Below the pieces are notes generated by a model. It ran no database searches, had not been told where the DNA came from, and saw nothing but the letters and a program-made list of their open reading frames with translations. DNA of 64,000 nucleotides. Source: Hyalella azteca. Taxonomy: Eukaryota; Arthropoda; Malacostraca; Amphipoda; Hyalellidae. Positions within the stretch are counted from its first letter, which is position 1; every line of letters begins with the position of its first letter. Both the position numbers and the translations under genes were made by a program. Below are positions 34,997 through 46,715 of this stretch, one piece after another. The DNA is taken from positions 124,001 through 188,000 of the forward strand of contig NW_025933374.1 of assembly GCF_000764305.2 (NCBI RefSeq). The letters run 5' to 3'.

Positions 34997-37900
34997 CTGC
35001 TGCAGCTTCTTGGTGAGCTGCTGCTGCTGCTCCTGCGCGTGCTGACGTCGCTGCTGCAGTGTAGCCAGCGTCGCAGGGCACACGACGCTGCGCTGCTCCA
35101 GCTTGCGTAGCGTCTCCGTTAGCCGGTCAACGTATCTGCGTTATGAGGTTATTAGTTCATATTAACATCTCGCACAACAAACAGCTTACACACAGCAACG
35201 TACTGCAACACACTGCAAGATACTGCAACATACCACATCATAAACAGCCTGCTCAGGACAATATCCTTGTACTCAATGAACCTTCACTGGAAGCAGTTAT
35301 TATTTCATACTAATATCTCGCATCACTAACAACACTCACTACAATGTGTTCCTCGATGGACCTTCGTAGCAAGTTTTAGTTTGCTCTGGGAGATTACTGC
35401 AGCCAAGAACCTCGATTTACTTTTAGTGATAAACTGCATAACCGCTGCTGCATTGATGCCATTAATTTATTTTTATATAATAATTCTAAAAATCAGGCTT
35501 TTAGAACAAAAATTACGGTTATGTTCTTCCAACCGATGAGAATCATGTTATCTGCCTGCATAGTTTAATCTTATTTATACTGATGACTCATGTCATTATT
35601 TTCAGAGAGACTCATCTTATTCTCACCGGTGACACTCATCTTATTCTCACCGGTGAGACTCGCTGATCAGAAAGAGCTGCAGGATCTTGGGCGTGGTGAG
35701 ATCTGCTATGATTTTCTGCACAAGCTTCAGCTGCGACTCAATCGTGCTGGCCGTGACCTAAAGATCAAAACATTGCTCAGAAAATTAGGTAAGCTCATAG
35801 TTAATTTAAGTTACTGACATGATTTATAAATATTTAAGCAAACTTTAAGTGGTTTTTAGCAAGTTATAACTGTCAATGTTCGCATGTTAAGCTCTGGAAT
35901 CTATCCTCCCTCTAATATAGGCACATCATCCGCACATGTAACTCTTTTACAGAATATCAAACACGAGTAACAACATACACAAATGTTTTTTGCACGGCAT
36001 TACTTATCTATTACTGATGCTGCGAGCTGTTCTCACCACCATAAAGGCCCTCCCCTTTAAGATCCACCTATCACCGTGTGTTGCAGCCTCCCTGCACCAC
36101 CCACCACCATAGTGCAGCCCCTCTGCATCACCCACCACCATAGTGCACCACCCAACCCCCCACCACCCACCATCTGCAGGTTCTTGGGGGCGTCATCCCA
36201 GAGGTTGAGGGCGACGAGGCTCTCCTCGGCGCTCGTCATCTCCACGAGCCTGTACCCCAGGAACGCCTCTAGCTGTAAACAAAAAATAATTCTTAACGAG
36301 GATTTAGATAAATGTAAAATCAAAAAATATTGTTTGTACAAAGGAATTATAAGGGTTGACAAATGAAAACAAACATTCGTCAATTACTCAATTTGTACTT
36401 AAAAATGTAAAAATGTTGCCGATAGTAAATGGAAAAAATTTCAACACAATTCGTCTTGAAAATACATTAACTAGGAGATAATTTCTCAAATAAAAATAAA
36501 TTATATTTTTCCAATTTTCACAGAAATAAGTATTTGGGACTGCATTAGACAAGAATTTTAAAGATTACATTGAACATTTGATAAACGAGGAAATGTAGAG
36601 AAATAGAAATATATCATCATTTTATGACTAAGAAAGTGGGTTTTATCAACTTGACCTGAAATGCACCAGGGTTATGTAGGAATAATTATACTATTTAATG
36701 CTACAAACATACTCGTTGGTTGTATTCCATTCCTTGGCGCCCTCACCTCATATAGGTTAGCGAGAATCCTAACCCTGGTTGAGGGGTTGAGAAGCAGTGA
36801 TAAGGCTTCTGAACCTCTGGCCACTCCACCAGAAACTCCACTCGCCTCCACTGTAATGTCGGCCTGAAAACACAGAGTTGGTGCTTCAATTATAGCTCAT
36901 CAAACTGATTTCATCTACACTAGTTATACTGAAAAGAAAATATCAGCACCGTCAAGTGGGGTGACTTTGGCCACCACTACAACAGAAAAAAGTAACAGCA
37001 AAACAAAATAATAAACGTTGGCCAAAGTCCAAAGTCACCCCAGTCACTTTGGCCGTCAACCCACTTGACGGCACTGAAAAATTCTGCAAGGGCTTTGTCT
37101 TTTTTATGTTTCGTGAAAATCATTCAGGAAACAGCCGTCTTTTATGGATTGACAATAAATTTAACACGGTTTGATTGATTTATCTCGTCTATCCGGATTC
37201 AATACAAGAAATTCTACATAATATTGAACTTTCGGGAACAAAAGAATTACTATTTTCTGTGAATGACAGCGTGATCGTTAGATATTCATTGTATAACAAC
37301 AACATAAAGAAGACAATTATAATTAAACTATTAGACGTACGATGTCTGCAGCGCTCCAGTCGATCTGTTCTGCATCGCCCAGTTTGATGTCACTTGTTTG
37401 GTGGTCACCAAAATCTATTTCACCGCCGTCATTATCCCCAAAATCAATGGCACCATCTGCAATTTAAGAAACTTGATATTCCAACACAGAAGGTGGTTAT
37501 TTTTATTAATATATATGCATAAAATTTTACCCTCAAGTTGAGTACAATAGTGGACTGCTTTAAAACACTCATGAAAAATAAGTAATCAGTTGCTTTCTGA
37601 TTGAGCTATGTAACAACATTGCAGTGGATCCTGTAACTTACCTGCAGCACTGTTGCTTGTTAATTCAATGCCACCAGCATCGGCATCACCAAAGTCAATG
37701 CCACCAGCATCGGCATCACCAAAGTCAATGCCACCAGCATCGGCATCACCAAAGTCAATGCCACCAGCATCGGCATCACCCAAGGCGTCTCCCTTGCTTT
37801 GCTGTGTAGAACTAAGGAGGGAGTCCAAGGGGCTCTCAATAGACAGAGGCTCTTCGCCATGAAGGTATTGGTAGGTAGTCACATCTCCATGCTCTGGAGA

Positions 37901-40900
37901 AGACAAATTCATTAAGATTCAACACAAAATAATCATATACACTGGAATTAAAATAAAATAGCCTCATCCCTTCTATCCCAGATATTGCACGATTTAAGAT
38001 GCTTACAGCAAACGCAACGGCTAATTACTTACAGTGCTTATTTTCTGAGAAGAGCAAAATTACACTTAGTATATGATTAAAAAGTAATAATAATTGATGG
38101 TACATCAAGAGAACACATATTGCTTTGTTCAATGCTAGAATGGAAGGAAAATGACACATTAAAAAGAGTACAAAATTTTGTCAACTAACCAGCAATGTAA
38201 AGCAGCATAGTTAGGCTGTCCTGGTATTTTCCATCACAAGTGAAAGCAACAAAAGAAAGGTAGAACTTAGCAGCACTTGACACTTCAGAAAAAGTTTGTC
38301 CTATACGCTTCAATTCAGCAGGCAGCTCTTTGAGCTGATCTATGAGTTCTCTCCTTACCTGAAAGAAAAAATTTTAAATCAGTCACAAAAAATAGTATAC
38401 CTATATAAACAGAAATTCCTTTGGCTTGAATACTGACTTGTGGTACCTCAATGGCTTATACTAAAGGAGTTTGGTAACTATTATGATAAACAATGATGTT
38501 AACTCTAACCTTAAAAGAAAAAGGCATAAGATAATTTAAAAATTTTAATTAAATTTGGTAATAATTTGAAAAAATTACTTAGAATTATATCTAATAGCAG
38601 AAAGAGATATTCTTTATGGTTTTGACTTAAATAAGTTAAATAAATAAAAACTAACATCAATGCCCTCAATGCCCAGCTGCTTGCACTGTCTCTGGTAGGC
38701 CTTTTGTGAATTCTGCGCCATTTTGTGCAGGTCTGCTTCTCTTTTGTCACACTCCTGGAGTAATTAGATAAAGAGTTACTTTAATTTTGGAAACACTAGG
38801 AAACCAGAAAGAATTTAATGGTATTTGAAATAGAATTGAAAAGCTACATTTCTGTCACTACTAAAACCAACATATAAATATAAATAAAGTAAAACAATTT
38901 CAAATAGGAATTTTAGAAATTTTGAATATCTCTGTTCTTGTTCAAAATAAGCAATGCATGGAGGAGGAGAAACAAAGCAAAAATTTAATTAACTAGAATC
39001 AAGTTTTTTCATTAAATTTGTACAAGAAGTTGGAAATTTCTATGGTCTTACAATTTTGATTCCAACTTCAATAAAGACCAGGAAGATTAGATTTCTGATG
39101 ACTTATATACCTGCTGAATTTGAGTGCAGCGACTCAACTGCCCCTGAATACCAGGTATTTCATGAGCAATATACTGATGCAGTAAATGGCCGCTCTCAGC
39201 AAGATATGCTCCACCTTTCTCGTACTGCTTCACCACAGCTTGCCAGTCCTATGATTCACATGAAAATTATGAATAAAAAGTTTTTTAAAATTAGACAAGA
39301 ATGATATTTTTAATTTGTAAGTAGTCATTTTATTTTACAAGCTAATAGAGATAAACAAGGACATTTATTTTCATGAAGCCTTGTGACACAAAATACAGTT
39401 CTCAGTTCCATTTAATTTGGCAAACTGAGAACAGAACATTAGAAGCATATAAGAATCTCAAAAATTCAACAAGAGAACTATTGTATTTAATGATTACATT
39501 ATTACTGGGTAGTTCTAGAATCCTTTTAGAACTACTAAAGCAAATTGACTGAATTGAAAACAGACCTTCATTCGTTGTGATGTGTACCATCCCAATATAT
39601 TTTTGGAGTCAGCTTCTGTTTGTTTGAGAATTTTTACAATTTTTAAACAGTGAAAGTAGTTGATATCTGAGGAATGAGAAAATCTCATATAAAAATAAGA
39701 AAATATGTAGAGTACAGCTAGAGAGCAAAGTACATACAAGCATAAATACACATGTACATGATACATAACTTGCATTTGAGCTAAAAGGCCATTTTTAATT
39801 CTCGGAACAAAATACATTATGCATTTAAATTTCTTTTGAGTTCATGTAATAATGATAATCAAGAACAAAATAATGGACTAAATAAATGTTTAAATTAAGG
39901 ATATTTTCAATTTATTGCAAAATTTCATCATAATTTTCAAGTAGAATAAGCAACAAAAATTCAAATAACATTGAGAGCATCATTTTTTTTCATTATTTAT
40001 ACACAAATGAATTAAAATTTATCCTTGAAATAAAAAGAATAAAGTTTAGGGAATATTAGTTTTAATGAAAAAATAAACTACTTACATGTTCCTGACAGAA
40101 GTTTAAGAATTTCAGGATGTTCTGGCATGTCTTGAATGGCTGCATTAATTTGCTCTCGGACAACCCGTGTAGTCTCTGCCCAGTCTTTCTTGGCATGCTG
40201 ACGTGATACTATGAAGTGCACCAGCTTGTTTAGATGTATATCAATGGGAAGCTCTTCAACCTGTCAAAAAATTGTCATTAGCACAAATAAATACATTGAT
40301 CATTCATTAATTTAAAAGTAATCTTACACATTAACCTCAATGAGTGAAAATAAAATTTACTCAGCAAAAAATTACTAAGCTGATAAACTCCAAGTCTTGA
40401 GAAACAAGCAGCAAAAAGTAGGAACAGATTCAAGCCAGCCAAAGGAAATACTCACCTTGCATCATGAAGCCCAAGCTATAGGTAATTAGTAGTGTCATCA
40501 AGTAGCTAAAATGTATGCAGGTTATCTTTCATTCTATCCAGTCTTGTAATGCACTGAATACTCTGGCTAGACCAATGACAGTTTATAAATGATAGTAACT
40601 ACATGCAATACATGTTGACATTTTAATGTGGATGCAATTTATAAACATGACCTCATGACTGCATTGAACCAGTACAAACGACAATTTTATGAAAGTTTCT
40701 ATATATTGAAAGTATAATATTTGATGCTGGATGAAAATTTTAAATTTATTGAAAAATCATCTAATAACGATTTGCTAAATTCAGAATCTAGACTATAAAA
40801 TAAAAATTCAGATGATATTTTTAAAACACAAAAATTAAAAAATGTCAGGAAAACTCTAGTCATTGCTTGTAACTGGCAAGGGTTATATCTACCATATTAA

Positions 40901-42232
40901 GCTGTAACTTAAAGCTTTCCTGCACTTTTAGAGCTGCAAAATTCCTGCTAGAACATAGATAAATTATCTCCTGTTTAGGCTGTTTAACTGCTAATGAAAC
41001 TGCATGATTGGGCTGCAAAATCCCACATTTATAAAAATTGGTCACTTCAGATTTTCAGAAGTTCAGAGCAGCAAGATTTCATTTTCAAGTAGCAAAATTT
41101 CAATCTAGGCTTGAAAGGCACCATATTCCATGATAATTGACAATGGTAGAAGAGCAATGCTCAATAGAAATACCTACAAATACTTTAAGGCTAATTTTAG
41201 AAAGACATACTTTTTAGCCATAAACCATATTAAAATATGTCTACAAAAAAACTAAATCTAATAATCTAAAAGCATACATTGATGTCAAGAGTCAGAAGAT
41301 TTCTATAGATATACTTGTACTAACAAATTTTTTAGATATGATAAAAATCATAAAAACATAGTATAAATTAGTGTTCAGCTATGAAATTTCACAATTAATG
41401 AAATGTAGAGTTAAATTAATCCTGTCTTTAAATGAAAGGGTTAGGTTAAGTAATGTGGATTACTCATACGGTAGTCATACCTTAATAACCATATTATCAT
41501 GAGGATCATGAGGATGTATCTTATAGGGTAAACGCGGTATATTCCGACATCGTAGGTAATTCCGTCACCTATCCAGCTTTTCCTTTATATTAAGCTTTGT
41601 TTTAGTTCCATGCGTTCATTGATGGTTGAAATGGTGACGTCATACATTTGCGTGTCGAAATACTGCAAAAACACTAGGTCTTGGCCAATGCTGACGCATA
41701 GTGAAGTGTTTTGAGAGTCATGTGAAGGCAACAGAACTTACGTAATGCATACGTTTTTTTAATAGTTTTTCATTTCTCGATGCGTCCCTAATGTGTCGGA
41801 ATATACCGCGTTTACCCTTACATGACATGACATGACATGACATGACATGATTTTTTTCTTATACGTTCACATTATTACAAACCCTATGATACCTAGGTAT
41901 GTAAATTAATATAATATATAAGCTGTCCACAATGGCACAATCCACATGACATAACCTACCTAGGCTAGTACATCGGCCATTACCTAGTCGTTACCAGTTT
42001 ACCACTTACCAGTGTGTTTATTATTACGGTATTACCTATTACCTAATAGTCTAATACCTATATATACTTATTAGCTATACTATTTTGGATTGCCCGGCAG
42101 GCTGGCCATAAACAAATAAACCGTGTTAATTAATCTGCGTTAATAGAACCCAATAATTCACAGTAACAGTGCATTAATGATGATTATTATTATAAAAATA
42201 GAAACGTTGTCAAAACTTACTTCTTCATCCAT
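34892..42232 (-). CDS. CDK5RAP3: CDK5RAP3/C53, UFM1-ligase adaptor and ER-phagy receptor
   Basis: Twelve coding exons, minus strand: 42232-42221, 40260-40086, 39666-39566, 39248-39111, 38754-38656, 38358-38190, 37893-37642, 37456-37341, 36863-36747, 36272-36171, 35757-35651, 35135-34892. Total 1632 nt, 543 aa (human about 506). All junctions are GT-AG and phase is kept. Family marks are LPIDI near the start, REQINAAIQDMPE, YFHCLKI.KILKQTEADSKNI, YTSQRMKDW, the acidic middle region, ITVEASGVSGGVARGSEAL, FLxxRLVEM, and the end SKYNGRMVNIMG. The family binds UFL1 and DDRGK1 at the ER, steers UFMylation of ribosomes and acts in ER-phagy. The middle region (residues 270-350) has five IDFG and one IDWS where other animals have IDWG motifs; three are in a perfect 10-residue tandem. 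The first coding exon has only four codons. Exons 11 and 12 carry local duplications. Confidence 0.95.
35609..35658. repeat. 24-bp tandem duplication over the exon 11 donor
   Basis: CTCATCTTATTCTCACCGGT occurs at 35611 and 35635. In transcript sense this gives two identical CACCG|GTGAGA donors 24 nt apart (exon ends 35651 or 35627). Confidence 0.9.
36944..37076. mobile_element. Fold-back MITE (copy 2)
   Basis: Ends CAGCACCGTCAAGTGG and its complement CCACTTGACGGCACTG. It shares CCACCACTACAACAGAAA and AGCAAAACAAAATAATAAAC with the element at 12972-13189. It sits in the intron between CDK5RAP3 exons 8 and 9. One arm is shortened compared with copy 1. Confidence 0.8.
37661..37780 (-). repeat. 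CDK5RAP3: 30-bp coding tandem repeat in CDK5RAP3 exon 7
   Basis: Four units encode GDADAGGIDF three times and GDADAGGIEL once (residues 270-309). The units are nearly or fully identical at the DNA level, so the expansion is recent or kept homogeneous. Confidence 0.95.
41525..41818. mobile_element. TIR element with 25-bp perfect ends
   Basis: AGGGTAAACGCGGTATATTC plus CGACA at the left is matched exactly in inverse at 41794-41818. At 294 bp it is non-coding, hence a MITE. The target duplication is unclear (TA or TTA). It lies in CDK5RAP3 intron 1. Confidence 0.85.
41819..41851. repeat. (ACATG)n microsatellite
   Basis: Six pentanucleotide units directly abut the right end of the TIR element. 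Confidence 0.9.
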
Positions 42233-42342
42233 AATGACGATGGTGCTTCAAGGACGATGATTATGTACTTATTTTAGAAGATAGTAACGACGGTTCACTG
42301 AAAGTATTCTGATTGGCAAAACAATTTGGAACCGCGACCTCT

Positions 42343-42524
42343 TCAGTCTTCAGAGTTCAGTCTTCTCTCTGTATCACAGTCACTCGAATATCCACTAAAT
42401 TTCTTGGTCGCAGTTCCACAACTTCCACGCAAGTCTTCTTCTTCTTCTATCTGCTTTCTGAGGACTTGGTTCTTCACCACTCGCCTCACGTCTGGACAGG
42501 CAGCAAGGGTTTGGCCGCACAAAC
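42343..42524 (-). CDS. Candidate terminal exon of the unknown gene upstream of CDK5RAP3
   Basis: After TTGCCCTCAG a frame entered in phase 1 reads LCGQTLAACPDVRRV, an EEEED stretch and ends RLNSED and TGA. It stops 111 bp before the CDK5RAP3 start codon, on the same strand. It could be the last exon of the gene beginning at 43258, or chance coding; the adapter junction prevents checking the phase. Confidence 0.3.
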
Positions 42525-42539
42525 CTGAGGGCAAAGGCC

Positions 42540-42577
42540 CTGTCTCTTATACACATCTAGATGTGTATAAGAGACAG
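42540..42577. other. Untrimmed Nextera mate-pair junction adapter (artefact)
   Basis: The 19-bp Tn5 mosaic end CTGTCTCTTATACACATCT (42540-42558) is followed at once by its exact complement AGATGTGTATAAGAGACAG (42559-42577). This 38-bp palindrome is the circularisation adapter of Nextera mate-pair libraries, not genomic DNA. Its translations (SYTHLDVYKRQ, MCIRDS) are well-known contaminants of protein databases. An ambiguous base at 42584 is close by. Confidence 0.98.
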
Positions 42578-42584
42578 CTATACN

Positions 42585-43258
42585 TGGGGAGAGGAGATTA
42601 CATCAGAATTAGGTATGATACTATGTTGCTTCTCAATTCCACCCAGATATTGTTTAGATGCAACACCTTGCAAGTGGACTGCAGATTCAGGTCTCTTGCC
42701 TGGGTTCTGGTTTTGGCAGCCAGTTGCTTTTCTCTTAACTGATTGGGATACAGTAGCTTTAAGCTGTGTATTTGAAAGAGCTGGTAAAGAAAGATCTTGA
42801 ATGTAATCAAATACTTCTCCCATATCATTAACATTCTGATCTTCAAAGATAGACTCATCTGCCCAACTTGTCATAGAACTGCCTGGCAATGGCCACATTG
42901 GGCTCTCACTATCTGACAAATCAGGTCTCTGAGTCAAAGAGTCAAAACTTTTTATCTCAACCGAAGATTCAATCTGGCTATGACTAGCACTGGCAATAGG
43001 CTTGCCTTTATTTCCCTCAATACTGGAAACTAACTCTTCACCAACTGAGGCTCCAATTCCAAGTATATCAACATCTGACTGCACTGATCTACTAGTGCCA
43101 ACTGTAGCCATCTGCGTTTCTGTTTGCCCGGCTGAGGTCGAAGACATCCTACAGAGCTCCTCAATCATGTCTCCCACTTGAGTTCCCTTCAGTCCTTTGG
43201 CCACTTCACTATCAAATACGTCTGTTAACTCCGCAAGCCCCGGTGAATTAGAATCCAT
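42585..43258 (-). CDS. Unknown serine-rich protein, N-terminal exon (interrupted)
   Basis: An open frame of about 225 codons from ATG at 43258 runs into the adapter. I do not recognise the family. The protein starts MDSNSPGLAELTDVFDSEVA, is acidic and rich in Ser/Thr, and shows alternating SSxE and SDSESP segments, WADESIFEDQNVNDMGEVFDY (a possible acidic interaction motif), and a late basic pair VKRKATG...GKRPES that resembles a bipartite nuclear localisation signal. No membrane segment is seen. Length and even composition suggest a real exon. A possible donor (CCAN|GTATAG) lies at 42584-42583 but includes the ambiguous base. It runs in the same direction as CDK5RAP3, which starts only 1 kb downstream on this assembly. 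Confidence 0.5.
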
Positions 43259-44847
43259 GTTCTTATCCTACCCCGCGTATTTCTTATGAAGTCAAACAAA
43301 TAATCTTATTTCCCCAAAAATAAACTTTTAATACTATTTCCGATGATTTATACTCACGATTTCCTTATATGAAATTATTTCACGAAACGAAACACACCAT
43401 ACGTCTTACCACTTTGACGGTTCGAACGGGAATGTTCCACGCAAGTCGAATTTGTGAACGTGAATCGGAACTGACATCCGCGCAGCAGGATCAAAAAATA
43501 CTCCAGTTTTCTGGGGAATGTGCGGGACATTTACTATGAATATGAACTCTGATGAGAATAGAACCGTTCAACACAGGTGTGGTAAGGAGCAGGGAAGATA
43601 TTTAGTGCGTGAGACTAGTCATTAAGGATACGTGGTCGTGATGTGTGCCACAGTGGGTGGCATGCCATTCACAGATGTGTGAAGTAATACATGCTCTCTC
43701 GACTGGGTAGTGAATTGAACTGACTCTTAATTTAAAACCGACACGCACGCGAACTGTACGAGTTCTGTACGAACTTGTATTAGAAATTATAACAAGTGGT
43801 AATTCCACTTTCTTGGCAATAATTATTGATTGATTTTCGCTTTCAGTGCATCATTCTTAAAAAACTTAGATTTGGATCAGTTTGTGAATTAAAAACCTAG
43901 AAACCTATCTGGAACCTCAAAAACCTAGATCTGAGTTTATAAACCTAGCGCTGGCAGCACTGGGCTACTACCTGAAGAGAGAAACTTGGTATTATTATTT
44001 GCTTCTAAAAAGAGTACGATTATGAGCCACGATAAATAGGTTAAATTTGCCTAAAAAGTCTATATACGCATTCGCTCATTATCGCCTGCCATTAGTTCGG
44101 AGTTATAATGTTCACAGTTTTCAGCAGTTTTCTGCGACTGTATATCTGCCACTTCCCAAAAAATCAACATCTCTGACACGTAAAAATGAATTTTGAGTTC
44201 ACAATATACGTCTACTTATACCGGGAATAACACATTTCACAATTAATGAACCAATAGAAGAAATACATTAAGGATGCCAGCCGGAAGGGACTGCTTCTCC
44301 CAAATTCATTTCGTACTCCTTTCCGTAGTCAGGCAATTTAGAGAGCATAGTTATAGTAGCCCAAGAAGTAAAGTGATTTAGGACATATGAGACCTGAATC
44401 TACGGACACTACTAGAGATTGACTCATTTCAAGGCTAAGAGATTGACTCATTTCAAGGCTACCTTAACCACAACGCGGCCTTCTTCAAACTTACACCTAC
44501 GTCCTACGCCACCTCAACCGAAACTTAACCGAACCAAACCTAATCTCATTGGCATTTGGAATCGACTTAAGGTGGCGAGACGGTATAAGTAAGTAGTTAG
44601 AGTGGTTCATTGGCTGCGAGACGGGAGAAAGTGGGCTGAGTATTGAAGTAAGGAGGCATTGAAGTTATTCGGTGAAGTTTGTCCTAGGCCTTGCATTTCA
44701 TAACATAACATAGTGATGTCGGCGCTGAAGTGTAGGCCTGATGTGGCCTGTCGCCGATTCTTTTCCTTTTCGTGCCTTGTTCATAGATCTAAACTCATGT
44801 CATTTGACCGGATCTTTTCATGACTGACGATAGTTTGAAGTAGCTAC
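43259..44847. other. Gene-less spacer upstream of the unknown gene
   Basis: Probable promoter side of the 43258 gene, though I recognise no TATA box. A 24-bp direct duplication (gattgactcatttcaaggct) lies at 44416-44460. Nothing else stands out. Confidence 0.35.
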
Positions 44848-45560
44848 TAGACTTCCACCGGGTTCGATAAGGAGCTAGGCATTTCAAATCTGAACATATA
44901 TTTTTCCATAGCTTTATCTAGTCTGTTCTTGAACGCGTTCATACTTGGAGCTNNNNNNNNNNNNNNNNNNNNNNNNNNNNNNNNNNNNNNNNNNNNNNNN
45001 NNNNNNNNNNNNNNNNNNNNNNNNNNNNNNNNNNNNNNNNNNNNNNNNNNNNNNNNNNNNNNNNNNNNNNNNNNNNNNNNNNNNNNNNNNNNNNNNNNNN
45101 NNNNNNNNNNNNNNNNNNNNNNNNNNNNNNNNNNNNNNNNNNNNNNNNNNNNNNNNNNNNNNNNNNNNNNNNNNNNNNNAGCTTACAAACAACACTTGTC
45201 AGACTGACAGGGCGATAGTTGCCGGGGCTGCTTTTGTCACCTTTTTTGAACAATGGTGTTACTTGAGCTTCTTTCCAGTCGGACGGCAAAGTTCCTTCGT
45301 TCAAGGTTTTTTGAAAGAATACTGTCAATGGGCCGGCCAGAACGGTTGCTAATTCTCTGAGCAATCTGGGATGGAAACCGTCTGGTCCACATGACTTGTT
45401 GGGATTTAGAGCTACCAGGCGCTTGAGAACCTCTTCTTCGTGTTATCGTGTATTTCAAAGCATGTTAACTTCGAATAAATTTCGAGGAGAAGTTCCTGTG
45501 ATCTTTGCGGCTTCCATCATTAGTGCTGAGTGTAGTTATTGCGTATTGAGGCTAGGTGTT
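44848..45560 (-). mobile_element. CR1-like LINE with internal assembly gap
   Basis: Minus strand, from high to low coordinates: LVALNPNKSCGPDGFHPRLL, LFKKGDKSSPGNYRPVSLTS, the gap, and then the terminal SMNAFKNRLDKAME and a stop near 44848. These are motifs of the non-LTR reverse transcriptase (fingers region and the RPVSLTS motif) and the family's C-terminus. The upstream part has stops. The 227-N gap cannot hold the missing reverse transcriptase core at full length (about 1 kb expected), so either the gap size is arbitrary or the copy is deleted. Confidence 0.85.
44953..45179. other. Assembly gap, 227 N
   Basis: Run of N inside the LINE, typical of a repeat-induced scaffold gap. Confidence 1.
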
Positions 45561-46715
45561 GGTCATAAAGCTGATGCAAGGCTTTAGTTCTTAGTGCGAT
45601 GAATTTTGAAAGCGGGTATTCGGAACTACGTCTTGACAACAGTGTTTTTCTCTTCTTCCGATCGGAAAGCTTCTACTATAAAGATCATAGTCTTAGTAAT
45701 GTGGTATCTGCGGCTGATCATTTAATGCATGATTTACTCCGAAAAAGTAAATTTGTTTCACAACAAATGATAACAGATGCGCACGTTAATCAGAATTCCA
45801 GGCCCAGGAACTTATAGCATTTACTTTAGCCTACGCGTGCGGGTAAGCATTTAAAATTGATTTGTTTTAAACAATTGCAACAAAATGTAATTTTTTAGCT
45901 TTTTACAAACTGAATTATGTAATTAGTTTGAAGTTACTATTTAATTTCGCTGCATTTGGTGAGATATGTGGTAACATCCCATGTTGACATTAAATGCTCT
46001 TTCCGATGCAATATGTAACCCACATATTTCCGCAGATTAGCTTGTGGTGGTGCGCAAGTGATTTTCCTAGTCTGTTGAGTCTCCTATTTTTTTTTATAGT
46101 TAATTTATTAATCTAAAGACGCAAAGTAAATTATTTTCTATGTGAATATCTGTTCTTTCATTAAAAGTTTATTGAACATTCCTCTCAATCTCATTCGTGT
46201 TTTCCTACCCTACAGCCTACACGCCTAGCCCTAGTGCCTACACTTACACTACAGTAGGTACTACTCATAATCGGAGTCGGAAATTTTTGTCACGAAAATT
46301 TACGTAAGCCTAGTCTAAAGAGTAAAGTGCTCTAAACTTCGTAGCCTCGTAGGATTAAGTACAATCTTATGTCAAAGTGTGTGATATTAATAATTATTCA
46401 GAAATACTCTATAGCTCTTCAGGTTATGTAAAATAAAAGTACCTACCTAGTCGGAGCTTGTGTCTCGACCTTAGCTATCATTATGTAGCATGTGCCATGT
46501 AGGGCTCCTAGGTAGCCTAGTAGGTTCATCAGCACTATTTACTGACTTTAGAAATCTATTTTTTTAGAATATAAAAATTTTGGGCTTCCACTTGTGTATA
46601 CTTGCTACCATTCTTCTTGTAATTCAATGGTAAGCAAGTGTCTACTAAATTTCTGTAATTGGATAAAAAATTTTGTAAGTTTTTAAATTTATTTAACAAA
46701 ATTTAAAGATCAGGG
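45561..46715. other. Upstream region of ZNRF
   Basis: The AG at 46712-46713, just before the ZNRF start codon, could be a splice acceptor for an untranslated first exon somewhere in this interval; I could not place it. Confidence 0.3.

Noticed and set aside
42326..42800. Plus-strand open frames of 138 and 79 codons
   Set aside because: They read through the sequencing adapter and contain the known artefact peptides SYTHLDVYKRQ and MCIRDS.
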